From Isoetes taiwanensis (Eukaryota > Streptophyta > Lycopodiopsida > Isoetales > Isoetaceae), in the NCBI GenBank assembly GCA_021234155.1, contig JAJEKV010000033.1, forward strand, positions 5,074,635-5,138,634: DNA of 64,000 bases, given 5' to 3'. The notes below the pieces were generated by a model. The model saw only the letters and a list, made by a program, of their open reading frames with translations. It was not told the origin of the DNA and did not search any database. Every line of letters begins with the position of its first letter. Positions within the stretch are counted from its first letter, which is position 1. Below, in pieces: positions 44,031 to 54,780 of the stretch. The translations under genes were made by a program, and so were the position numbers.

Positions 44031-44826
44031 GAAATGCGTATTTGATGCAACTGATGTTGAGCTACTAATTTTTCTCAAGTCAGTTCTTCTGGACATTGGT
44101 CAAGAATGCAAAAACACATTGACTGAATGGCTGGAACAATACTGGGCCAAGGTAAAATAATTCTTTTGAGATAACTAATCCTGCATAGAGTGTGACAGAA
44201 ATAATTCTTAATGGTTAAGCACACATATGTGCTGACATGGCAGCCTATGTATTTACATAGGACCATGGTCTATAGTTTAGCATATATTTATGTTCATGTA
44301 TGCCCCCTAGGTTAGGTGTCAACGTGCTATGCTCTACACGTCACATATGTGACCATCTTCTGTAGCACCGAGAAAAGCAACAATCCAATCCATCATATTC
44401 CTTTTTTCTGAGTTTCACTCCGTCTCTTTTCTCTCTTGTTTTCTTGCTGTTTGATTCTAGCCTAGATCACAAGTTTTGTCAGAGTGAAGCAAGCATGTTT
44501 CATAAAAATGTGTTTTAGAACTGATTATTATTTCTTACTGCAGCTAAAAGAGGATGATATTAATGATTTGGAAAGATTACTAGCAATGGATTCTGTGAAC
44601 CCGAAATATGTGTTAAGAAATTATTTGTGTCAATCAGCCATTGACCTGGCTGAGCAACAAGACTACAATGAACTTTGGAGATCGTTAGACGTAATGAAAC
44701 GGCCTATGATGAGCAGCCAGGAATGGAAAAGTATGCAAGACTTCCACCAGCATGGGCATATTCTCCTGGAGTTTGTATGCTATCGTGTTCTTCATAGGAT
44801 GGGCTGCTTGCATTCTCTTCTATAGT
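44030..44826 (+). pseudogene. SELO: SelO (protein AMPylase) C-terminal fragment
   Basis: Two exons from the end of a SelO/YdiU-family gene: 44036-44151 (ELLIFLKSVLLDIGQE, LEQYWAKV, donor GTAAAA) and about 44544-44826 (DDINDLERLLAMDSVNPKYV, LRNYLCQSAIDLAEQQDYNEL). A one-base deletion after VMKRP moves the end PPAWAYSPGVCMLSCSS into another frame. The closing CMLSCSS is the family's redox end, where animal SelO has selenocysteine; this copy has Cys. The pseudokinase core is entirely missing. Confidence 0.75.
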
Positions 44827-45790
44827 CAAAGCTGGCTTTGTATATAACGAGTATAGAATTGTAAAGATTGAAACATGACTTATGTGCTATATGTCTTTAT
44901 ATGTATAGAAACATGACTCACATTGAGCCTCGTAGGGGCAATGTATTGTAAAAGGAGAGTGAGCTTGATGAATGGAAGATGAGCCTTGAGCATGGATTAG
45001 CTAATAAAAAGCTTTTTATATAGCTGTTCCAAATTGCCATTTTAGATGAAGTTGAGGACCATTTCAAAGTGTCATGGTTCTGTTATTAATCATGTCTTAT
45101 ATTGAAGCATTTTTTTTGCGAGTTTGGCTTTACATAATCTGTATAGGCTAATTCGTTCTGAGCAATTTAAATCCCGGTCTTCCAATTGGACTATTCACTG
45201 GCAAAATAAGAGCGTCTATTGTATTGCATCTATTATATTTTAACAGTATTTGGCTTTCTTATTTACATAATGTGGTATGCAATACCTCTTGGGTCTAGGG
45301 CTAGAAAATACCAAAATGGAAAACACTTCGAAGACTTAACTTTTGACACATTTTGAATGTTAAAATACAATATAATATGGAATTTTTATTTGGTGCAATC
45401 TTAATTTGAAATTTCTTGGATGTTGCTACAGTTATTCCAACATCGCCATCCACAGGTGGATATTCACCGACCATTCTGTTAGTTTGTTAACACCATTGCA
45501 ATTGTTCCTAGACATTTGAGGCACTAGCCATAACATATGAGGCTTTTATGTCCGGCGATGCCGCATATACATTCCTAGACATTCGAGGCGCTAGCCATAA
45601 AACACAAAATTCATCGGTTGTAAATTAAATTTGATGGAGGGCCGATATATGCTTGCTCTAATATGATGGTGGAGATGGCTCCAATTTGTTTTTGGATGTT
45701 GACTCCCTAAAAATCCACTAGAGGCATACAAACTCGATAGCATAGGAAACACGTAGAGGCATCTCTACAAGGAATTGAGTGGACAGGAAA
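44827..45790. other. Unassigned region
   Basis: AT-rich. A short direct repeat (CCTAGACATT-GAGGC-CTAGCCATAA, near 45509 and 45573) is the only structure noticed. Confidence 0.35.
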
Positions 45791-45854
45791 TCTCAAAGAT
45801 GATGTTACTTGCTTTACAGACTGAATTTTAGGGGCAGCAACCAATATTTTTGGT

Positions 45855-47924
45855 TTGACAAGAGGTGGCAAAAAGCTAAGACAACATAAGAGCTGGTTCG
45901 ATAAGGACAGTAGAACAGCGCGGAATATGATCCCTAAAGGGACGCTATTAAAGCCTAAATGGTACACTGCTTTGCTCAAACGGAAAAAGCGCATGTTTAT
46001 GCGCCAAAGGCAGATTTTCTTGCATAAGAAGTTACAGGAACACCCTAAGCTTTTCTGGAACACCATTCAAAACAAGCCTTCGTCATTCCCGTTGGATCCA
46101 CAAGAATTGTTTGAATATGTCAAAGCTATTTATGATGTGCCTCCTGAACAGATGGCCAGCATGCTTTCTAATGGCAATCTCTTCTCAGAGGAGGATGTGA
46201 AGCACGCACTGCAGGAAATGGCCAACGGTAAATCACAGGATCTGCAGGGTATAAGTGTGGAGCTATTCAAATGGGGTGGCAGTATCACCATAAAGGTACT
46301 GGCAACCCTCATTAACAAGGCAGTCGTAGAAGGCTTCCCCACGCATTGGAAGGAAAATAGAGTTCATCCGATCCACAAAAGCGGGGACAAGAAGTTGGTT
46401 AGCAACTACAGAACAATACTGATTGGCAATACTTTCACAAAAATTGTGGCCAAGCTTCTTGAGCATAAGCTGAGCTTCTGGGCAGAAGAGCATGGGAAAC
46501 GCTCCCTATTCCAAGCTGGCTTCAGGAAGGACCATTGCACGCTAGATCACGCTTTGGTGTTGCGGGCTTTATTTGAGAATGCTAAAAGACCAAGGCGCTC
46601 TCTGTACTTGGCTTTTATCGATTTCTCTAAAGCTTTTGATACAGTTCCAAGGAGGAATTTGGGATAGAGAATGGAGCAATTAGGTGTGCCTGTTGAGATT
46701 AGAGCAGCAGTTGCTCAACTCTACTCAGAAGTTATTGTAAAACTGTCCAACCAATTTGATGCAAATGTCCTTAGCACTATAGGCGTGAGACAGGGTTGTC
46801 CCTTATCACCAACACTATTTGGGCTCTTTATAGATGAATTGGATGAATGGCTTAAGGAAAGGTGTTTGGATGGAGCACGTCTGGGCGATTTTCTCATACA
46901 ATTGTTGTTATATGCGGACGATGTTGTCCTGGCAGCGAAAAACAAGGAAGGTTTGCAATCACTCTTAAATAATTTGGAACTCTTTTGTAGGGAAAAAAGC
47001 ATGCAGGTAAACCTGGCGAAATCCAAAGTTATGATAGTAGGAACCACAGACCACCCTCCTTTCAGGTATATGCGTAACGATCTGGAGATAGTCAATACAT
47101 ATAAATATCTTGGATTGCAGTTTGCAGCAAAGTACTCTTGGAAGGAATGTATTTAAAAACGGATTTCAGGTGGTAAAAATGCGCTATATGCTATGCTTAC
47201 CAGATGCTGGAAAGCCAACCTAGATAGTTGGTGTTTGAAGAAGCTTCTATTTAAAACCCTTGTGCAGACTGTTGTCTTGTATGGCTCTCCCGTTTGGGGG
47301 CCTAGCCTATCATCCAGGCAATGGAAACAGGTTGAGGTGATCCTGAAGATATTTCTTAGAGAAGAATTGGGAGTGAAAAATCAAACACCTTTTGCCATCA
47401 TGTTGGCCGAGGCGGGTATGCTCCCGCTGGAGGTAGAAGCACTCTATCAAACAATAAATTTTCCTAATAGAGTGCAGCTGCAACCCGACCACCGCCCCTC
47501 TAAACGTCTTGCGGTAGCACGCCTCTGGTCGGTAAAAGGTAGCAGGATGACAAAGTATATTGAGGACGTTAACCCGATGATGGTTTATGCAGATCAAGAC
47601 TATTTGAAAGCCAATATATCAAGGAATCTCAAGCAAACGATTGCTAGGTACAGGACAAGCTCGCATCATCTTGGTATAGAGACAGGCAGATGGGCAGGGC
47701 TTCCCAAGGAGAGTCGGGTCTGTGTTTTCTGTGATCAACAAGCGCTAGAGGATGAGACACATGTACTTACGAAGTGTTCTGCATACTCGGATATTTGCGA
47801 CAAATTTGGAATTGATGAGTTATGCCTTGATACTATCCTCAGCATGAGGCCACATGATCTTGGTTTGTATATCAAGGTAGTGGACTCTCATCATAATCTG
47901 CTTATGAAAATTAATCAAATGTAA
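45855..47924 (+). pseudogene. LINE-G ORF2: reverse transcriptase and zinc end, two nonsense codons
   Basis: One continuous reading frame broken only by TAG at 46665-46667 (after VPRRNLG) and TAA at 47154-47156 (after WKECI). Reverse transcriptase motifs are present: SGDKKLVSNYRTI, AFIDFSKAFDTV, IGVRQGCPLSPTLFGLF and the catalytic LLLYADDVVLAA. The C-terminal zinc region is CVFCDQQALEDETHVLTKC. It is closely related in layout to LINE-A. The endonuclease is missing by 5' truncation. Confidence 0.88.
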
Positions 47925-47969
47925 ATATTTTGCTCCATGACCTTTCAAGGTCCAATGTGGGCATGATCA

Positions 47970-47970
<1 letters not shown>

Positions 47971-48062
<92 letters not shown>
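47971..48062. repeat. (ATT)n microsatellite
   Basis: A 92-bp trinucleotide run directly following the LINE-G 3' UTR; read as its tail. Confidence 0.95.
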
Positions 48063-48064
<2 letters not shown>

Positions 48065-48220
48065 CTGTTCGTAGGGAAAGTGATTAAACATTGTAAAATG
48101 AGAGAATGCAATGTAGCTACTCATTTACTTCATTACATGGATCCTTTCATGCATTTCCATTAGAAATGCTGAACTTGAGCTTATGGGCACTTTGACATAA
48201 TCCGTGCTCGGGCCAGGAAT

Positions 48221-48871
48221 GATGTCCTTAAGGCCCGAAGGGAAAAAATTTTTGCAACATAAACCATTAACATCCAACATATAAAAATTAAACCCCCCAA
48301 CACATAACAACCATTGACATTAACAACCAACACATAACTACCATTGACATTAATTAACACAACCATTGGGTCCAACACATTTAAATTAAAATCCCCCTTA
48401 AACCCCCTTTGGTTTGGGTGCATATTCACACGGGGGTGACTCCGGGCAACGAGAGCTGTTGGATAGGCATATTCACCCCTTATTCCTTAATCTACACCGT
48501 ACGTAAAGTTCCTCGTTTGTGGGGTATGCAAGTACAAAATTTGCTATACTGTATAACAAGATTCGCAAAATACTATAAGATTTCAAGCAGAATACTATAT
48601 AGTGTTGATTTCATACGTGCAAAATACAATTATGAGGGCTCTCGCCCTACGCCACCCCCGTGTGAATATGCACCCAAACCAAAGGGGGTTTAAGGGGATT
48701 TTAATTTAAATGTGTTGGACCCAATGGTTGTGTTAATTAATGTCAATGGTAGTTATGTGTTGGTTGTTAATGTCAATGGTTGTTATGTGTTGGGGGTTTA
48801 ATTTTTATATGTTGGATGTTAATGGTTTATGTTGCAAAAATTTTGGCCCCCTTCTGGGCCTTAAGGACATC
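48221..48871. mobile_element. Foldback element with 218-bp inverted arms
   Basis: The left arm 48221-48438 (GATGTCCTTAAGGCCC to CACACGGGGGTG) is an almost exact reverse complement of the right arm 48653-48871. The loop is 214 bp. Both arms carry an internal repeat of CATTGACATTAA units. There is no coding capacity. No target duplication was recognised, so the superfamily (Mutator-like or other foldback) is open. Confidence 0.88.
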
Positions 48872-49485
48872 ACAACCCCCTTCCCCCTGAGACAAAAATT
48901 TTAGAATTCAAACCCGGAAAAAAAAACTAGAATTCATTTGAGGCTTTCATCACCCTGTAACTTTTGAATTTCATCACAATAAAACAAATAGAACATAAGT
49001 AAAAGTTACCATAAAGATAGAGCAGATTGATCCCATTATTCGAAACTCATAAAGTTTGCAACACCCATACACAAACATTTTTCAACCGAATTTAACAAAG
49101 AACCTTTGGCCTCCATGGATTCTTGTGGTGAGAAACCAAAGTGGGAAACTTTTCTCGCTTGTTAGCACAAGGATCTAGAAGCCTCAAAATCTAAAAAATG
49201 CATGGTAATTTTTTGCGTGCTTCATTCGAATGAGCCATAAAACAATATCCAATAGCGCAATCAGATAATCACCGGTAGGATGTAAAAGCCTACCAAACCC
49301 GGCCGGAAAATTGCTGTTTTAGCATAGATAACTTAACCAAACATATCCATATCATACACTATCAAAAAGATCTCGGAGAGCTTTCCAACGCAAATAAAAA
49401 TCATCTCAAACGAGCTCGGATCAAAAGTTATGATAAGAAATGTGTTGCCGGGCGGGAAACCGCACTACATGCGCCCTTCATGTGC
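48872..49485. other. Unassigned region
   Basis: AT-rich; no ORF, repeat or known motif recognised. Confidence 0.35.
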
Positions 49486-49657
49486 CCATTATGCACCACA
49501 CACACAAAAAGAGGGCTTTTGTTGTGAGCCATTGGTTGTTGACCATTATGCACCACACACACAAAAAAAGAGCTTTTGTTGTGAGCCATTGGTTGTTGAC
49601 CATTATGCACCACACGCACAAAAAAAAGGGCTTTTGTTGTGAGCCATTGGTTGTTGA
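49486..49657. repeat. 57-bp tandem repeat, three units
   Basis: Units start at 49486, 49543 and 49600. Each is CCATTATGCACCACAC, an A-rich run, then GCTTTTGTTGTGAGCC and ATTGGTTGTTGA. The period is a multiple of three, so open frames on both strands are by-products. Confidence 0.93.
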
Positions 49658-50190
49658 CCATTGGAAAAAAAAAGGCTAAAATCAATGGCTCAGAAATGAT
49701 GCACTCTAGATGTACGCATTAGTACATCCATTTGAATACATCACGAAATCATAGGAAAACCTTAGTGAAAAGCGTACAAAAACACAAAGAAAACCCCCTG
49801 TTATTATGCTACATATTCCAGGCTCAGAAACATTTGCATATAATCTAGAAGGATGTCATTGCATTGAATGTAGTTCAGACTATGGATGTTATAAGCTATG
49901 TTGTGAGCTTCTGTTAAAAGTTCTTTAATATTATCGTATGTTCCTTGATTGTTGAATATTATTTGTAATTGTAGTACGATATATCTAAAACTATAGAATT
50001 CACATTTTTTGCTTTTTCTAGTTAAGAAAAATAGTCAAATGAAAGCTTAAAGGAATATTTAGTTCAAAAGTTTCACGAAGTCCAAATACATATAAACGTA
50101 ATGATAATAATAACTTTAGCCAAATATATATCATAAAATACTGTAAGATTTTGAAAAATAGCCAAATCATTTTATGAAAAAATATATAGT
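49658..50190. other. Unassigned region
   Basis: AT-rich; nothing recognised. Confidence 0.35.
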
Positions 50191-50469
50191 GTGTTTAATC
50201 TTTTCCCTGATCGGCAGGAGGTAGAATGCCTGATAATAAATACTGTTGATAGTTATGGAACCAATGAGGCATGGCGGTGGCCAAAAAAGGTTGAGCATCT
50301 GGAAAAGTATCTGAAACACCTGAGGACGGGCCATCCGTCTAGATGTGTGAGAGGTAATCTGGTATAGTATGAGATGTCCAGGTTTGTGGATAATTTCAAA
50401 AGCTGCAAACTCCTGTAAAATGAGAACCCAATGTGCAATGTGTCCCGTGGGCATAGTTTTGTTGATCAA
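50191..50469 (-). pseudogene. Ty3/Gypsy RNase H fragment
   Basis: HIAHWVLILQEFAAFEIIHKPG on the minus strand matches the end of the Gypsy RNase H domain (family form RWxLxLQEFDFxIxHxPG). The remainder is degraded. The rest of the element is absent here. Confidence 0.6.
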
Positions 50470-50555
50470 GTACAGAATTTATATATCTAGGACAATGGTC
50501 AGGATCGCGCCACTCCAATGGATGAGATCATGCCAAGTGTCGCGCATACATGTAG

Positions 50556-50585
50556 GTTCTAGAATATTCTAGAATCTTCTAGAAA
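50556..50585. promoter_or_regulatory. Perfect six-unit heat-shock element
   Basis: Six contiguous alternating nTTCn/nGAAn pentamers without mismatch: GTTCT AGAAT ATTCT AGAAT, then CTTCT AGAAA. Heat-shock factor trimers bind three such units, so two trimers could fit. No gene is obvious downstream; the SINE head starts about 50 bp to the right. Confidence 0.7.
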
Positions 50586-50629
50586 GCAGTCCTGCCTATG
50601 AGAAAGATGTGAGGGAATATCTTTAACAA

Positions 50630-50720
50630 ATATTGATAGCGCACTTGGCAAAGCTGTGTGACTCACAACTAGAAGGTTGTGAGTTCAAGCCTTACATGTG
50701 CAATTATTCTTTTGCATATG
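50630..50720 (+). mobile_element. tRNA-derived SINE head
   Basis: Box A TAGCGCACTTGG (50637-50648) and box B GAGTTCAAGCC (50681-50691) are 32 bp apart. The internal arm ACTCACAACT...GGTTGTGAGT pairs. The 3' end is not delimited. Confidence 0.6.
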
Positions 50721-51144
50721 TGTGACGACCATCTTTTGTACATACGAGTACAATGCTCGTATGATATGAATACACGTATGGTCATCACATCATCCCCCGC
50801 AACGAGTCCTTGTTAACCTCCCTATATATTTGACGGGGTGCAAAATATTGGCCACCATCTACCTTGGATAATTTGCTAAGCGTAGTTTAGCCTGACCCGT
50901 TTTCTAATCGTTAGACCAAGAGGTTGTAACTTAAATGGTGTAATCATAAAAGTAATGTTTTCCCAAAAATCTGAATTGGCCACATCCATTTATCTAACAT
51001 GTAAAGATGATAAACTCAAAAAGATTTTAGCCCCCTACAAGTGGCAAAATTATGTCCCTACACTTGGCCAATATAGAGACTAGCTCTAGAGATATAAATA
51101 CTGCATTGTTTAAATAGCCACCGTAGCGAGTTGCTAGTACACAT
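50721..51144. other. Unassigned region
   Basis: May include the rest of the SINE. A CATACGAG/CTCGTATG inverted pair lies near 50740-50765. No gene is seen. Confidence 0.35.
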
Positions 51145-51199
51145 ATATTTTGGAATGGCCACATCTTAGGGGCATGAAGATGGCTCTTATACTCATCAT

Positions 51200-53731
51200 T
51201 CAGGAAGATGGCATGTTGTCTTCTTGCAAATTAATGGCGAAGAGGTTGGGATCATCAATGTCTATGCTTCTACTGATCCAAAGGAGAGAGAGATCCAGTG
51301 GAAGGAGATGGCTGATTGGATCTCCACAAGGAAAGCAGATAGTTGGCTGTTGAGTGGAGATTTCAATAATACTCCACAGTGGGATCAGAAAGTGGGAAAA
51401 AAACTCAACATATCCAGAAATGAAAGAAATCAATGGAATAGACTCATGGCTCTCTTTGTGTACCAAGCTCGTTCTTCATCAAATATTTACTCTTAGAGTA
51501 ACAAAAGCGCAGGAGCTGATAGGGTCTATTGTCTTCTTGATAGATTCTATACCAGAGATACTAATACATGGGCACAGCTGATCATTCAAGGTGATTATAG
51601 CAATTCCATTTCAGACATTTTCCTCAATCCATGGAGGTGGGCAGCTCCCTCAGAGGTGGTGCCAACACCCCCTTCAAGCTGAACGCCAGCCTCCTCAACA
51701 ATGGAATATCCTGTCAGGAATTTGAGACATACTATAAGTCTCTCTCTCCTTTGCAACAGAGTGGTCCAATGAAGGGATTTGTAGGCAGAATGAGACACAT
51801 TAAGGACTGGCTAAAGTCATGGGGCAGAAACTGGAATGAGAAGTTGAAGATGGCAGAAGTATTTTAGACAATTTTATTGGTGCCCATGAGGGACTACACT
51901 GGAATTCACATTCTAAGCAGAATTGCATGCTAGTAAAGTTGGACTTCAGACGTGCCTATCATACTATCTATTGGGAGTTTCTTTATAGAGCTATGGCTTA
52001 GCTGGGGTTCTTTGATGAGGTAATAAGCAGAGTACATGGTCTTAATGAGGCTGGATGCTTAGCAGTTCTGGTCAATGGGACCACTCAATTTTTCGAATGC
52101 AAAAAGGGTGTTCGACAGGGGTGCCCTCTAGCCCCCTATATTTTCCTCATAGTTGCAGAAATGGTAACAAGAGCTACCTTTTCCCTTCTGGATACTAAAC
52201 AGATCCAATGTCTTCAGTTACCACAGGCCATGAGGGATTTTGCCATGATGCAATATGCTGATGACACATTTGCATTTCTCCAAAATGAGGGGCATAGTTT
52301 GCCAAATTTTTTGCAGATGCTGGATCTTTTTGGGAGAGCTTCTGGAGTTCTGCTCAACAAAAGTAAGAGCACAATTGTGATGCAAATAGATCTGGAAGAG
52401 CTTCATGGCATCAAAGTTACAGGACACAAGACTGCCATAAAGTTATTAGGACTCCCTCTGGCAATAAATATGAACTTAGCAGGTCTTTGGGACTCCATTG
52501 TCAATAGGATGAAAAAGAAAATTCAAATGTATCCAAAATCTCTCTCTCTTGCAGGAAGGATTGAGATTGTCAACAGTGTGATTGCTAGTACTCATGTCTT
52601 TTTCTCTTCTGCCATAATTGCTGACAAATCCTCGTATAGGAAACTAGAGACTGCTATGAGAGATTACATTTGGCAAGGGGCTAGATTGGTCTCCTGGGAA
52701 AATTTGACTCTGCCAAGGAAGGAAGGAGGATTGGGCTGCAAAGATCTCTTCATCCAAGCACAGGCATTAGCTGCTAAAATTGTTTGGAGATCTCTACTCC
52801 CTGACATTCTCTCTCCAGCCCTGAAATTGGTCAGGTATTGGTTAGGGGCAACAACACTTGTAGGGGCCCTTTGCCTCATCAACTTCCTGATTCGGCCTTC
52901 TTCCAGCTCAGGGCTGCCCCAGGCACATCTAAGATTCTCAGATGAATTCTATCTGCCTGGAATATAGCTTCCACCTGTTTTTGAGCTAGGCCCTTAGATT
53001 CTGTAAGTGATGATTTTGGTTTCTTCTGGCATCAAGATCCTGTCACAGAAGAAGAAGGTTGCTTGGCCTTGAAACATCCAGTTAAGTACAAATGGCATCA
53101 AGTTGGGCTACATACAATTGGCTCCCTGAGAAGTAATAATAGCTGGAAAGAGTGGCATGAGCTTACAACCCAGCTTTTTGATACAGATACAAACAGAAGC
53201 ATTTATCATGCAGTGACACAAAATATTCTGAGGCAAGACTATAGATCCCCAAATTGGAGCTATGGTGGGCAAGGATACAAGGTATCAAAGATATATAATC
53301 TTCTCCTGGACAAACCCCAATTGAAGGTTAGCGTAGTTTGGAACTGTCCACAAAATACTGCCATTACAATCATTAAACAGGGATGGAAACTGCAATGTGC
53401 CAATAAAATAGCCTTCTTTAGATGGCTATTGCTGAACCAATGTCTTAAGACTAATACTTTTTTAGCTCAATTCGATAACCAAGTCTCAGCTTTACGCCCT
53501 TTGGGATGTGGGCAGAGAGAGATAAGCACCCATGTTTTTACCTGCTCCTGGCTTACCCCATTTTGGCAATGGATTCACATGCTGGTGCAGCAGGTCCCTT
53601 CAGATGATGCCTCTCTTCTCCAATATCTCAATCAAAATTCTCCTTTTAAGGGTACAACTAGAACCCTGAGTTGCTGGGCCATTTGGAAGTACAGGAATGA
53701 GGTAGCCATTGCCGGGTCACCCACTGTTTAA
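51200..53731 (+). pseudogene. LINE-Z ORF2 remains
   Basis: Endonuclease part: FLQINGEEVGIINVYASTD and DSWLLSGDFNN (51.2-51.4 kb), then a degraded SD-containing end near 51.6 kb. The finger part of the reverse transcriptase is missing; the text resumes with LVKLDFRRAYHTI (51.95 kb), GVRQGCPLAPYIFLIV (52.1 kb) and catalytic MMQYADDTFAFL (52.25 kb), followed by LNKSKSTIVM and SLAGRIEIVNSVI. The end, 53063-53731, holds the zinc-type FFRWLLLNQCLKTNTFLAQF and a C...H...C set near HVFTCSW. Several stops and frameshifts are present. Confidence 0.82.
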
Positions 53732-54473
53732 ATGAACTGAAAGCTAATTTTTAGGTTCTTCTTGCTGAGGCTGCTATGGCTCATAAGGCGCAAAAAGGAT
53801 CTAACTATGATCGCCAATGGGAATCCTTAGGAACCTTTAATGGTTTCTTTCAGTTCTTTTCCATCCTATTTAATGATTTGGATTCTTTGCTCGACAGACT
53901 ATCTGCTGAAGAGGCATCACGTGGGAGGACATGTACATGAGGTGGTTCCATCTACAGGCTGTCTCTCCAATCAGGAAGCCATTGAGGCTCTTTTTTGGCT
54001 TAAAACTGAAGTAATTAGCTGCATTACCTTCACCCGACTGCTTGCTGATGAAGATATCTGGAGGTACAACCAGGAGATCAAACCTTACTTCCAGGCTAAA
54101 TTGAAGATACATGAGGATGCTCGAGACTCCTGGATTCTATTTTTGTTTATTCCACAGGTTTCGGGCCAAATCAACTGGATGATATGATGTTTGTTCATAC
54201 TGATGATGCCTTTGCTATTATCACCTTAGATGGAGTGCCAGAGATTTTATAAGCAGATTTCTTCACGGTGATCTATGTGACTGAACTTTTCTGAACTATT
54301 TTCTGTTTTGCTAAAGTGGTCTTTTTATCATATGATCTTGTGTCCTACATCTGTAGGATTTGTGATGGCCAGTTATCTGCCATCCAAGCTTTTTCCCAAC
54401 TGCTAGCTTTTGGGTTTTTTTGTACCATCATGTAAATCTTTTTACAAAGTAATATAATTTCTACCGTTTCCTC
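53732..54473. other. LINE-Z 3' region
   Basis: Sequence between the last ORF2 remnant and the poly(A) tail. Short ORFs are not convincing; probably degraded ORF2 end and 3' UTR. Confidence 0.45.
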
Positions 54474-54515
54474 AAAAAAAAAAAAAAGAAAAAAAAGAAA
54501 AAAAAAGGAAAAAAA

Positions 54516-54780
54516 GATTTGACAAATATCAAATTGGCCATTTATGAAGTGAATTTAATGAAATGGTACTTTGAACTGGTCACCACTCGCCGGCTACTTT
54601 ATGAAATATGTAAATATGTGGCTAAGTGGCCCGCCGGGGCCACTAAAAAATACCATGCCTTGGAGCTAGAACTAGAGTACTCAAACTTGGCTTATCTGGG
54701 TAATGTCGGTGAAACTCTGCAATTTTATCAGGAGCATTAGTCAGATTCGCAACAGACTCCCAGGTTCTATCACTAGGTGA
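54516..54780. other. Unassigned region
   Basis: Lies between the poly(A) tail of LINE-Z and the truncated Gypsy element. Nothing is recognised. Confidence 0.3.

Larger units (their letters stand above)
45791..48062 (+). mobile_element. 5'-truncated LINE (LINE-G) with (TTA)n tail
   Basis: Plus-strand LINE beginning in the linker between endonuclease and reverse transcriptase and ending in a trinucleotide tail. The 3' UTR is short (47925-47970) and contains the hairpin CCTTTCAAGG followed by GTCCAATGTGGGCATGATCAAT. No target duplication was identified. Confidence 0.85.
51145..54515 (+). mobile_element. Plant L1 LINE (LINE-Z) with poly(A) tail
   Basis: A different LINE lineage from LINE-A and LINE-G. 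It has partial endonuclease, reverse transcriptase and a zf-RVT-like C-terminus, and ends in an A-rich tail (54474-54515). It is truncated at the 5' side, lacks a stretch between endonuclease and reverse transcriptase, and has many frame breaks. Confidence 0.85.

Noticed and set aside
40870-44826. A single functional multi-exon gene
   Set aside because: The fragments belong to different families, one lies antisense, and stops and frameshifts interrupt the PEPC, FAD-oxidase and SelO parts.
47930-48163. Poly-Leu and poly-Asn ORFs
   Set aside because: They are translations of the (ATT)n tail of LINE-G.
49428-49685. His-rich and Val-rich repeat proteins on either strand
   Set aside because: They are by-products of the 57-bp tandem repeat, with no start context or domain.
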